Under the pieces are notes generated by a model that searched no databases, had not been told where the DNA came from, and was given only the letters and a program-made list of their open reading frames with translations. This document shows positions 1-8,197 of a stretch of DNA of 15,359 nucleotides, piece by piece. The first letter of the stretch is position 1. Each line of letters starts with the position of its first letter. The position numbers and the translations under genes were made by a program. Source of the DNA: CAZEGV01 sp964511645 (lineage in GTDB: Bacteria; Bacteroidota; Bacteroidia; Cytophagales; JAAEPT01); contig CAZEGV010000056.1 in the NCBI GenBank assembly GCA_964511645.1, positions 1-15,359 on the forward strand, written 5' to 3'.

Positions 1-73
1 ACGGTAAATTATTTTAACGAAGAGAGTGTAAAAACAAACAGGATAAATGACTTGTCTTATAGTTAAAATGGTA

Positions 74-2026
74 TTAATACTTCCAAACAATCTTTTGCAA
101 CCTTATAGCATTAAGTATAGCAAGTAAGGCTACGCCTACATCTGCAAAAACTGCCCACCACATTGTAGCTAATCCCATTGCACCAAGAATAAGAACAATA
201 ATTTTTACTCCAAGAGCAAGTACAATATTTTGCCAAATCACCTTTTGGGTAGCTTTACTTATTTTATAAGCTGTAATTACTTTGTAAGGTTCATCAGTTT
301 GAATGATTATATCTGCTGTTTCGATGGCAACATCACTTCCCATAGCACCCATTGCGATACCAATATCACTACTAGCCAAGGCAGGAGCGTCATTAATTCC
401 ATCTCCAATAAATGCAATTACTTTACTCGAATCCAATTTTAATTTTTCAAGCTCATTTAGTTTTTCTTCTGGAAGCAAACCTCCTTTAGCTGTTTTTATA
501 CCTAATTCTTGAGCAACCTGTTGGGTAATCGAATCCTTATCTCCCGATAGCATAATTATTTCGGATATACCGATAGATTGTAATGCCAAAATAGTTGATT
601 TAGCATCTTTTTTAATTGTGTCAGCGATAGTTACATAACCAGAGTACCGTCCATTAATCGCAACTATCACAATGCTTTCTACTATTTTGTTAAGGATTTG
701 AGGCATTTTAATCCCAAATTGTTCGAGTAATTTTTGATTTCCAGCTAGTACTTCTTGATTATTAACAACTCCTTTTAAACCTTTTCCAGCTATTTCTTCT
801 ACCTCATTGACCTGTATTGTCATCTGTTTTGTTGGGTATTTCATTATTGCTTTAGCAATAGGATGGGTAGATTTACTTTCTAAAGCAAGTAGAATAATCA
901 TAAAATCTTCTTGACTCAAGTCATTTTCAACATTAATATTTTTAATCTCAAAAGTACCTTCAGTCACAGTGCCAGTCTTGTCCATCACCAAAGTATTCAC
1001 TTTAGTAAGCACATCCATATACATTGCTCCTTTAAACAAGATCCCATTTTTGGACGCTGCACCCAACCCACCAAAATAACCTAAAGGAATAGAAATAACC
1101 AATGCACAAGGGCAAGAAATAACCAAGAAAATTAAAGCCCGATAAAGCCAGTCACTAAACACATAATTTTGCACAAAGAAATAAGGTAAAAAACAAACAG
1201 CAATAGCAAGGTAAGTAACAATAGGTGTATATACTTTTGCTAATTTCCGAATCAATAATTCTGTTTTAGCTTTTTTTGCAGTCGCATTTTGAACCAATTC
1301 CAATATTTTAGCTACCGAGCTATTATTAAATAGCTTTTCTACTTTTACTTCTATCAGCCCCTCAAGATTAATAGATCCCGCCATGATTTTTTCTGCCTTA
1401 GCAATACGTTGAGGCTTACTTTCTCCCGTAAGAGCTGCCGTATTTACACTAGCCTTATCAGAAATCAAAATCCCATCCAAAGGTACTTTTTCACCTACTT
1501 TTATTTGTATTATTTCCCCGATTTCTACCTCATTAGGATCAATGATTGTAAAGTCACCATTTCTCAATACAGTGGCTGTCTTTGGACGTATGTCTAGTAA
1601 TGCCGAAATATCATTTTTTGCTCTTTTTACTGCAAAACCTTGAAATAATTCACCAATTGTATAAAACAACATAACAGCTACTCCTTCTGGATATTCTCCA
1701 ATTGCAAAAGCCCCAATAGTTGCCGTACTCATCAAGAAAAACTCATTGAATACATCTTTTTTCGCTAAAGCTTCTATCGCCTCCCTAATAACAGGGTACG
1801 CCACAGGAATATAAGCTGATAAATACCAAACAACCCTTACCCAACCCTTAAAAAAAGAATTCTCTATAAAATAATCTAACACTAAACCTGACACTAGAAG
1901 AAAAAAGCTAATTATAGCAGGGATACTACCAAAATCCTCATGATTATGGTCATCGTGATTATGATTCGCCTTTTCATCTACCGAACAGCAAGCAACCTCA
2001 TTATCTTCTTCGTGTATATATGTCAT
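74..2026 (-). CDS. zntA: P1B-type heavy-metal-translocating ATPase (Zn2+/Cd2+/Pb2+ exporter)
   Basis: Inner-membrane P-type ATPase of 650 aa that would pump divalent soft metals from cytoplasm to periplasm. Visible hallmarks are the CPC metal-binding motif in a membrane helix (C305-P306-C307), the phosphorylation site DKTGT (D349), the HP motif (H388-P389) and the hinge GDGIND (541-546). The C-terminal helices contain LGVK and ADVG, matching the Lys and Asp that mark the ZntA/CadA (P1B-2) subgroup rather than copper pumps. There is no N-terminal HMA domain (no GMxCxxC). Instead the first 31 residues are acidic and metal-ligand-rich, with C13, C14 and His at 5, 22, 24, 27 and 29, so the protein is shorter than ZntA. 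It is the last gene of the efflux cluster, 176 bp after czcB, and probably read through from it, since I see no convincing promoter in the gap. Subgroup is inferred; exact metal is unknown. Confidence 0.95.
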   Translation of the reverse strand: MTYIHEEDNEVACCSVDEKANHNHDDHNHEDFGSIPAIISFFLLVSGLVLDYFIENSFFKGWVRVVWYLSAYIPVAYPVIREAIEALAKKDVFNEFFLMSTATIGAFAIGEYPEGVAVMLFYTIGELFQGFAVKRAKNDISALLDIRPKTATVLRNGDFTIIDPNEVEIGEIIQIKVGEKVPLDGILISDKASVNTAALTGESKPQRIAKAEKIMAGSINLEGLIEVKVEKLFNNSSVAKILELVQNATAKKAKTELLIRKLAKVYTPIVTYLAIAVCFLPYFFVQNYVFSDWLYRALIFLVISCPCALVISIPLGYFGGLGAASKNGILFKGAMYMDVLTKVNTLVMDKTGTVTEGTFEIKNINVENDLSQEDFMIILLALESKSTHPIAKAIMKYPTKQMTIQVNEVEEIAGKGLKGVVNNQEVLAGNQKLLEQFGIKMPQILNKIVESIVIVAINGRYSGYVTIADTIKKDAKSTILALQSIGISEIIMLSGDKDSITQQVAQELGIKTAKGGLLPEEKLNELEKLKLDSSKVIAFIGDGINDAPALASSDIGIAMGAMGSDVAIETADIIIQTDEPYKVITAYKISKATQKVIWQNIVLALGVKIIVLILGAMGLATMWWAVFADVGVALLAILNAIRLQKIVWKY

Positions 2027-2043
2027 ATATTTAATCTTTATTA

Positions 2044-2202
2044 CTCTTGCTTTAGGGGCTTCCCTTTTCGTTTCACTCGCTATCGCTTCATTTACTTCAA
2101 GGTCGGGCTATCGCTACTCATCCTATTTGTTTCGTTTCACTACACATACAGGATTCAAACAAACCGCTCTATCCCTAAGCCACACGCTTTGCGTGTTGTT
2201 TA
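2044..2202. repeat. Intergenic repeat, copy A, plus a small palindrome
   Basis: The gap between czcB and the ATPase gene holds a 5' box AGGGGCTTCCC (2054-2064) and a 3' box GGTCGGGCTATCGCTACTC (2101-2119). These resemble the paired boxes seen at 8638-8712 and 15292-15359. A 12-bp direct repeat, TTTCGTTTCACT, occurs at 2066-2077 and 2130-2141. A perfect hairpin, ACACGC-TTT-GCGTGT, lies at 2182-2196, right behind the czcB stop codon, but lacks a following T-run in the czcB direction, so it is a weak terminator candidate at best. Calling this a dispersed element is inference from similarity of the three copies. Confidence 0.5.
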
Positions 2203-3450
2203 TTAATGCTCATGCGTCAAAGCACCTGTTTTTGATTGAGCATACACATAATAAGCCCCTTTTGTTACTATTTTCATACCATCAGGTATTTTATTTAATA
2301 ACTCAATAGAAGTATACCCATCTACCGTAGTGCCAGGGATTATCATTATTTTTTTAAAATCAATTTCATCTTTTTCTTGCAAAGCAGCATAAATAAAAGA
2401 AGAAGAACCATCATTGATAACCGCAGCCTCTGGAACAGCAGAAGCAGATTTGTCGTTTAACCAAATTTTAGCATTAATAAACAAATCTTTAAAAAAAGCA
2501 GGCTTTTTTCCGATAAGATGACCGTGTACTCTAATTGTTTTTGATTTTGTATCAAACTCTTTTCCTATTACATTTACTTCTCCTTCGTATTGAGTATTCC
2601 CAAGAGCAGGAATTGTATAAGTTATTTTTTGGTTTTCTTTTAGCACTGCTATATCTTTTTCAAAAATATCTAACTCCAAGTGTAAGTGATCATCTGTGAT
2701 GATTTCCATTAAGGGTATAGACGGTTTCACATACATCCCGTTATGGATATTAATATTAGTGATATAACCGCTTATAGGTGCTATAATAGTCGTTCTTTGT
2801 GTGATAGAATTAGGACTTAACTTGTGAATAGAAATACCTAAATAGCTCAACTGCTTAGCTAAACTTTTTGTTTTAGCATCTAAAATAGCTACTTCAGCTT
2901 CTGCTTGCTCTAAATTTTTAGATACTCCCGCATTAGCATTAACTAAAGTTTTTTGTCTATTTAAATTAGCCTTAGCCAATTTTAACTTTGCCTTCGCCTC
3001 TAAATACTCTTGTTGTTTCACAATAAAGCTAGGATTTTCCAAATATGCGATAACTTGCCCTTTTTTAATAAAATTACCCTCTACAAATCGTTTATTATGT
3101 CTAATAGTACCCTCAGCCTTGGCACTAACCGAAGAGTAGGCATTAGGCGGAAGACCTAATGTTCCTGTTGCTTTTATAAAATCATTAATTTTAAGATTAG
3201 AAAACTCACCTAATTCTAATCCAATAGCTTTTACTTGCTTATTATTAAGGTGGATACCTTCTTCGTGTTCACTAGCTTCCTCATGTTGAAATTTATTCTC
3301 TTCATGTTCGTCATTTTTTTTATTTTGATGACCACTTTTGGCAGTATGTTGATGGTTATGTTCAACTTCTTTTTGCTTATTACAAGCAAAAATTGTTATT
3401 AAGAATACTAAACTTATAAGTGATGTGTATTGTTTTATGATCGTTTTCAT
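2203..3450 (-). CDS. czcB: RND efflux periplasmic adaptor (membrane fusion) lipoprotein, CzcB/CusB family
   Basis: This 415-aa adaptor links the inner-membrane RND pump to the outer-membrane channel. The N-terminus is a lipoprotein signal peptide with lipobox FAC and lipidated C23. Residues 31-67 form a hydrophilic His/Glu-rich stretch (His 31, 33, 35, 41, 49, 56, 62, 67), probably binding periplasmic metal. The family fold follows: a first half-lipoyl segment around 95-130 (SAKAEGTIR, VEGNFIKKGQ), a charged helical hairpin about 135-215 rich in Ala/Lys/Glu/Leu, a second half-lipoyl segment about 220-250 (APISGYITNINIHNGMYV), then beta-barrel and membrane-proximal domains. It ends in HEH. The start lies 12 bp past the czcA stop, consistent with co-transcription and translational coupling. 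The divalent-metal assignment rests on the partner pump; the CzcB-type call is firm at family level. Confidence 0.93.
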   Translation of the reverse strand: MKTIIKQYTSLISLVFLITIFACNKQKEVEHNHQHTAKSGHQNKKNDEHEENKFQHEEASEHEEGIHLNNKQVKAIGLELGEFSNLKINDFIKATGTLGLPPNAYSSVSAKAEGTIRHNKRFVEGNFIKKGQVIAYLENPSFIVKQQEYLEAKAKLKLAKANLNRQKTLVNANAGVSKNLEQAEAEVAILDAKTKSLAKQLSYLGISIHKLSPNSITQRTTIIAPISGYITNINIHNGMYVKPSIPLMEIITDDHLHLELDIFEKDIAVLKENQKITYTIPALGNTQYEGEVNVIGKEFDTKSKTIRVHGHLIGKKPAFFKDLFINAKIWLNDKSASAVPEAAVINDGSSSFIYAALQEKDEIDFKKIMIIPGTTVDGYTSIELLNKIPDGMKIVTKGAYYVYAQSKTGALTHEH

Positions 3451-3462
3451 CTGAATGTTTTT

Positions 3463-6400
3463 TTATTGATTAGTAAGGAATTGATAGTAAGCCACCGCTT
3501 TATTGTGGTTGGCTACTTGATTCCAATAATTACGATTATTATTTTCCATTAGTTGTAACGCATTTAGTAACTCTAAGTAGGATAATTCTCCTGCCCAATA
3601 ATTGAGTTGTATAATACGCACCATTTCTGGATTGATAGTTTCTATTTGATTTTTGTAAAACTGTAACCCTTCTTTATAGGTTTTAATAGTGTTTTCAGCT
3701 TTTAATAAGCTTTGTTTTATAGCTATCTTTTTACTTTCGTATTGGCTACTAGCTATTGCTACACTTATCCTTTGGGCTTCCATTCTTTTTTTTGTTTGAG
3801 AATTAGATAATGGAATAGATAACCCTGCTTGTAAGCCACTTAACCAACCACCATCAAAGTAATTTTGAGCAGAATAACCAAGGTTAAAACTAGGTTTTAG
3901 TTTAGTGCGTATAAGATTTATTTTAGCTGTTTCTATATTTATATTTTGTTTACTTTCTTGTAACCAAATATTATTTTCTTCGGTAGAGAGTGTGAACTCC
4001 ACCACAACCAAACTATCACTAACATCAAGGTCATTTGTAGTATTGAGTAATAATTGAAATTCTTTTTCTAGCTGTCCAATTTCAAAATTAATTTGTTTGA
4101 GTAATAATTGATATTCATTAAATTTAGATTGAATATTTAAAGATTCTATACCATTATTTTCACCAACATCTTTTCTGTTTTTTGCTTTTTTATAATAACT
4201 AGCATAGCTTTCTACAAGTTGTACATATAGCTTCTTGATTTTCTTTTTATACTGAATATCAAAATATAACTGTTTGACATTATATTTTAATTTATTTTCA
4301 TTTACATCTTTATTAATAATACTTTGTGTGTTTAACTCATTTTGTAAACGATTATTAAACTTTATATTACTAGGATTAGGGAAATTTTGAACAAATCCAA
4401 ATTGATGAACCAACTGTCCATTGTCTTTGTATAAACCATTACCCTGATAGCTGATATTTGTATTCCCTAAATTATATTTTAATCCTTGTAAAGTATTTGT
4501 TTGTTCTATTTTTTGCTCGGCAGTTCTGATGCTTGGATGATTGCTTAAAGCAAGATCTATTGCTTCTTCTAGCGAGATAAACTCTTGTGCCTTTGTAGTA
4601 AAACCAAAACTAACAACTAACACTAAGCTTAATAAAGTACTTTTAGAAAAAGTTATTTTCTTTTTCTTATCATCCCAGTTTTCTAACCAATAATATAATA
4701 GTGGCAAAATAACTAAAGTAAGAAAAGTAGCTGTTATTAAACCACCAATGACAACCGTAGCAAGAGGTCGTTGTACTTCTGCACCTCCAGAGGTAGAAAT
4801 AGCCATTGGTAAAAACCCTAATGAAGCTACTGCCGCAGTCATCAATACAGGTCTTAACCTTACTTTAGTCCCTATAAGTATTCTTTCCCGTATATTAGTC
4901 ATACCTTCTTTTTTGAGTTGGTTAAAATAACCAATAAGTACAATCCCATTAAGAACAGCTACACCAAATAAAGCTATAAAACCAATCCCTGCTGATATAC
5001 TAAATGGAAGCCCCCTTAATTGTAATGCCCAAATGCCACCAATCGCAGATAAAGGAATTGCTGTAAATATTAGACCTGCTTGAGCCATTGACCCAAATGT
5101 AAAATACAACAGAATAAAGATTAACCCCAAAGCCATTGGTAGGGCTATGGCAAGTCTTGCATTAGCAGCTTTCAAGTTTTCGAACTGACCACCATAAGTA
5201 AAATAATAACCAGCAGGTAATTTTATTTTTTCATCTAACCGTTGTTGAATATTTTTTACTAATGTCTCTATATCTGTATCTCCCACATTTACTCCAATTA
5301 CAATCCTTCTATTGGTATTTTCCCTAGATATTTGCATTGGTGCATCTACCAAATCAATAGTAGCTACACTACTAAGAGGGATTTGTGTACCATTATTGAG
5401 TGTGATGAATAAGTTTTTGACATCCTCTATCCCAGTTCTATTGGACTGATTGAGTCGTACTACTAAGTCAAACCTTTTTTCTCCTTCATAAATAACTCCT
5501 GCCTTTTCTCCTGCAAAAGCAGAACGTACCACTTGATTAATGTCTTTTATATGTAAACCATATTGTGCCATCTTTTGATAATTATATGAAATGATAATTT
5601 GTGGCATTCCTACAGTTTGTTCTACATTGACAGTACCTACACCCTTAACACTACTAATAATACCTTCCGCTTCTTTTGCTTTTTTGTAAAGTAAATCCAA
5701 GTCATTTCCAAATAGCTTAATGGCTATATCAGCCTTAGATCCCGTCATTAGCTCATTAAACCGTAATTGGATAGGTTGAGAAAATTCATAGTTTACCCCA
5801 GGTATTTCTTTTAATGAGTATTCTATTTTTTCAAACATCTCTTGTCTATTACTAGCCGAAGTCCATTCTGACTTTGGTTTCATAATAATGGTATAATCAC
5901 CAATCTCTACAGGCATAGGATCCGTAGGTATCTCCGCAGATCCAATATTAACGATGACGTCTTCTATTTCTGGAAATTCCTTTAGCATTTTACGCTGAAT
6001 CATTTTAGAAATTTCTACACTTTGAGAAAGAGAAGTACCTGGAGGTAAAATTTGTTGCATTGCCAAATCTCCTTCTTCAAGAGTAGGAATAAATTCACCA
6101 CCCATTCTCCCAAAAACAAATACGCTAATCATAAATAGTACTAACGTCATACTTACAAATATCCCTTTAAACTGTAAAGCTTTATGAAGAATTGGTTCAT
6201 ATAATTTTTGAAAAAAATCAATGATTCTATCTGCAATAGTCCGTTTATTACTAATGTTTTTATTTAAAAACAAGGCAACCATCATAGGAACATAAGTAAG
6301 TGACAATATCAAAGCACCAGTAATAGCAAGCATTACAGTTTGAGCCATTGGTTTAAACATTTTACCTTCAATTCCTACTAGTGCTAAAATAGGAATATAA

Positions 6401-7770
6401 ACCATTAAAATGATGATTTCACCAAAAGCCGCAGAACTTCTTATTTTCTGAGAGGAAGATATAACCTCATTGTCTAACTGTGTTTGGCTTAATTTTTTTC
6501 CTACATGATTAACGTGCAAACGATGAACAATCGCTTCTACAATAATCACTGCACCATCTACTATAAGTCCAAAATCAATCGCACCTAAGCTCATTAGATT
6601 AGCAGAAATACCTAATAAGTTCATCATAGAAACCGCAAATAGCATAGCAAAAGGAATTACCGAAGCAACAATAAGCCCAGCTCGCCAATTACCTAAAAAC
6701 AAAACCAATATAAAAACGACAATAAGCCCACCTTCTATTAAGTTTTTTTCTACAGTACCTATAGCAGTTGTTACAAGTTTATCTCGTACTAAATAAGGAT
6801 CTATTATAACACCTTCGGGTAAAGATTTTTGAATCTGAATAACTCTTTCTTTGACTAACTCGGTTACCTCTGCCGAATTAGCTCCTTTAAACATCATCAC
6901 TTTTCCGCCTACGACCTCTTGTCCATTACGCACTAAAGCACCATATCTTGGCGCTTTTCCGTATTGTACCTTAGCCACATCCTTAATAAGTACAGGTATA
7001 GAGTTATCATTTTTGACAACAATATTCCCAATATCATCCAAAGATTTTGCAATTCCCTCTGCTCTGATATAATAAGTATTTGGATTCTTTTCTATGTATG
7101 CTCCACCAGTATTTTCATTACTCCTGATAAGTGCCGTATAAATATCTGAAATACTTATATTCATAGATTTAAGTAAATAAGGATTTACAGCGACTTCATA
7201 TTGTTTCAGAAACCCTCCCATAGAATTGATTTCGGCAACCCCTTCTATTCCAGATAGCTGTCTTCTAATAATCCAATCCTGAATACTTCGTAAATCCATT
7301 GCTGAATACTTATCTTCATATCCTTCTTTTGGTCTTACTACATATTGATAGATTTCCCCCAGCCCAGTAGATAATGGAGCAACCTCTGGAGTTCCTAACC
7401 CCTCTGGAATGGCATCTTGAGCCTCTTTTATGCGTTCGTTAACCAACTGTCGAGCAAGATAGATATCATAATCTTCCTCAAACACAACAGTAATAACGGA
7501 TAAACCAAAACGAGAAATAGACCTTATCTCTTCAATTTTCTGAAGGTTTTGCAAAGATAATTCTATCGGTGTAGTAATGAATTGTTCTATCTCCTGAGTA
7601 GCAAGGGTAGGTGATAATGTGATAACCTGCACTTGATTATTAGTAATATCAGGTACAGCATCAATAGGTAATTGCCGAAGAGAGAAAACTCCCCAAATAG
7701 TGAGGGCGAACATAAAAAGCCCTATCATAAACTTATTCTGAACCGAATAAGCAATAATTTTATCAAACAT
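3463..7770 (-). CDS. czcA: CzcA-type heavy-metal RND pump fused to a TolC/CzcC-like outer-membrane channel
   Basis: A 1435-aa fusion. Residues 1 to about 1030 are a complete HME-RND proton antiporter: N-terminal helix, two large periplasmic loops and twelve membrane helices. Helix 4 carries DFGLIVDGAVIIVEA, with D399, D405 and E412 matching the proton-relay signature of the CzcA group (Co/Zn/Cd); the usual Asn after the Glu is Ala here. A basic linker follows (KKKK, 1035-1038), then a hydrophobic stretch (about 1044-1058) ending TKA-Q at 1059-1062, which looks like an internal signal peptide. Residues 1063-1435 resemble an outer-membrane efflux protein: SLEEAIDLALSNHPSI at the start, long alternating helices, and LQAGLSIPLS later. 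The fused arrangement is, to my knowledge, common in Bacteroidota. The frame is open throughout, so it is not an assembly artefact of two adjacent genes. It lies 68 bp after the small secreted protein and 12 bp before czcB. Metal range is inferred. Confidence 0.95.
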   Translation of the reverse strand: MFDKIIAYSVQNKFMIGLFMFALTIWGVFSLRQLPIDAVPDITNNQVQVITLSPTLATQEIEQFITTPIELSLQNLQKIEEIRSISRFGLSVITVVFEEDYDIYLARQLVNERIKEAQDAIPEGLGTPEVAPLSTGLGEIYQYVVRPKEGYEDKYSAMDLRSIQDWIIRRQLSGIEGVAEINSMGGFLKQYEVAVNPYLLKSMNISISDIYTALIRSNENTGGAYIEKNPNTYYIRAEGIAKSLDDIGNIVVKNDNSIPVLIKDVAKVQYGKAPRYGALVRNGQEVVGGKVMMFKGANSAEVTELVKERVIQIQKSLPEGVIIDPYLVRDKLVTTAIGTVEKNLIEGGLIVVFILVLFLGNWRAGLIVASVIPFAMLFAVSMMNLLGISANLMSLGAIDFGLIVDGAVIIVEAIVHRLHVNHVGKKLSQTQLDNEVISSSQKIRSSAAFGEIIILMVYIPILALVGIEGKMFKPMAQTVMLAITGALILSLTYVPMMVALFLNKNISNKRTIADRIIDFFQKLYEPILHKALQFKGIFVSMTLVLFMISVFVFGRMGGEFIPTLEEGDLAMQQILPPGTSLSQSVEISKMIQRKMLKEFPEIEDVIVNIGSAEIPTDPMPVEIGDYTIIMKPKSEWTSASNRQEMFEKIEYSLKEIPGVNYEFSQPIQLRFNELMTGSKADIAIKLFGNDLDLLYKKAKEAEGIISSVKGVGTVNVEQTVGMPQIIISYNYQKMAQYGLHIKDINQVVRSAFAGEKAGVIYEGEKRFDLVVRLNQSNRTGIEDVKNLFITLNNGTQIPLSSVATIDLVDAPMQISRENTNRRIVIGVNVGDTDIETLVKNIQQRLDEKIKLPAGYYFTYGGQFENLKAANARLAIALPMALGLIFILLYFTFGSMAQAGLIFTAIPLSAIGGIWALQLRGLPFSISAGIGFIALFGVAVLNGIVLIGYFNQLKKEGMTNIRERILIGTKVRLRPVLMTAAVASLGFLPMAISTSGGAEVQRPLATVVIGGLITATFLTLVILPLLYYWLENWDDKKKKITFSKSTLLSLVLVVSFGFTTKAQEFISLEEAIDLALSNHPSIRTAEQKIEQTNTLQGLKYNLGNTNISYQGNGLYKDNGQLVHQFGFVQNFPNPSNIKFNNRLQNELNTQSIINKDVNENKLKYNVKQLYFDIQYKKKIKKLYVQLVESYASYYKKAKNRKDVGENNGIESLNIQSKFNEYQLLLKQINFEIGQLEKEFQLLLNTTNDLDVSDSLVVVEFTLSTEENNIWLQESKQNINIETAKINLIRTKLKPSFNLGYSAQNYFDGGWLSGLQAGLSIPLSNSQTKKRMEAQRISVAIASSQYESKKIAIKQSLLKAENTIKTYKEGLQFYKNQIETINPEMVRIIQLNYWAGELSYLELLNALQLMENNNRNYWNQVANHNKAVAYYQFLTNQ

Positions 7771-7838
7771 AATTTTATTAATTTTTCTTAAACTTTATAA
7801 AAAAGAGAATACTGATACATCCTCTTGGCTAACAAAAA

Positions 7839-8150
7839 TTAAGAAAAGGTAGGCGGATGCCAAATGCTATGAGAGTAGCTAGAAACATAATGAGACTTAT
7901 AATGAGAAAAATATTCTTTTTTTGTTGTAGAAAAATGTTTTGCTAAATGATAAGAAAAAGAGGGGAAAGTAATAGAAGCAATATACGATTGACAAACACA
8001 AAAAGGTGGACAATTTTCTTGATTATCATCCGAATGATGCTCTGAATGCGATGCTGATTCAATCAAATGCTCATCCGCACAGCTATCCATGCAAGGAGTT
8101 ACAGAGATCAAAAACACTACAAATGACAATATAAGGGCTATAAATTTCAT
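7839..8150 (-). CDS. Small secreted Cys/His-rich protein, DUF6660-like
   Basis: A 103-aa protein with an N-terminal hydrophobic segment (residues 3-18) ending in PCMDSC, so it is exported or membrane-anchored. It then has a His/Asp-rich stretch (H28, H35, H38, H39 with D41 and D42) and a cysteine cluster, C47-P-P-F-C51-V-C53. The C-terminal half is rich in Tyr, Ser and His and ends SIWHPPTFS. Size, layout and position at the head of a czc operon match the small proteins I know as DUF6660 in Bacteroidota, a family without assigned function. Metal binding in the periplasm is a reasonable inference from the ligand-rich segments, not shown. The ATG at 8148-8150 lies just downstream of a candidate operator. 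The 47-bp gap from the regulator gene and 68-bp gap to czcA fit an operon. Confidence 0.8.
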   Translation of the reverse strand: MKFIALILSFVVFLISVTPCMDSCADEHLIESASHSEHHSDDNQENCPPFCVCQSYIASITFPSFSYHLAKHFSTTKKEYFSHYKSHYVSSYSHSIWHPPTFS

Positions 8151-8178
8151 TTAAGCCACTAAAGTAATACAATGTAAC

Positions 8179-8193
8179 TGCAACTCAATTGCA
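8179..8193. promoter_or_regulatory. Candidate operator: inverted repeat TGCAA-N5-TTGCA
   Basis: A perfect 5-bp inverted repeat with a 5-bp centre (CTCAA) lies in the 47-bp gap between the Fur-family gene and the small secreted protein gene. It is the only such site I found between genes of the cluster. Fur-family proteins bind short AT-rich inverted repeats as dimers, so the neighbouring regulator is the natural candidate. On the minus strand a TTTG (8192-8195) and a weak TACATTG overlap or follow it, so it could cover a promoter, but the spacing is poor. Binding is inferred. Confidence 0.5.
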
Positions 8194-8197
8194 AAGT

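Noticed and set aside
1..73. Possible gene or terminator past the ATPase stop codon
   Set aside because: No start codon on the minus strand, no convincing hairpin, and the segment is too short to judge.
7803..7826. AAGAG...CTCTT stem followed by T residues in the leader of czcA, considered as an attenuator
   Set aside because: Only five base pairs with a long loop; too weak to support termination control.
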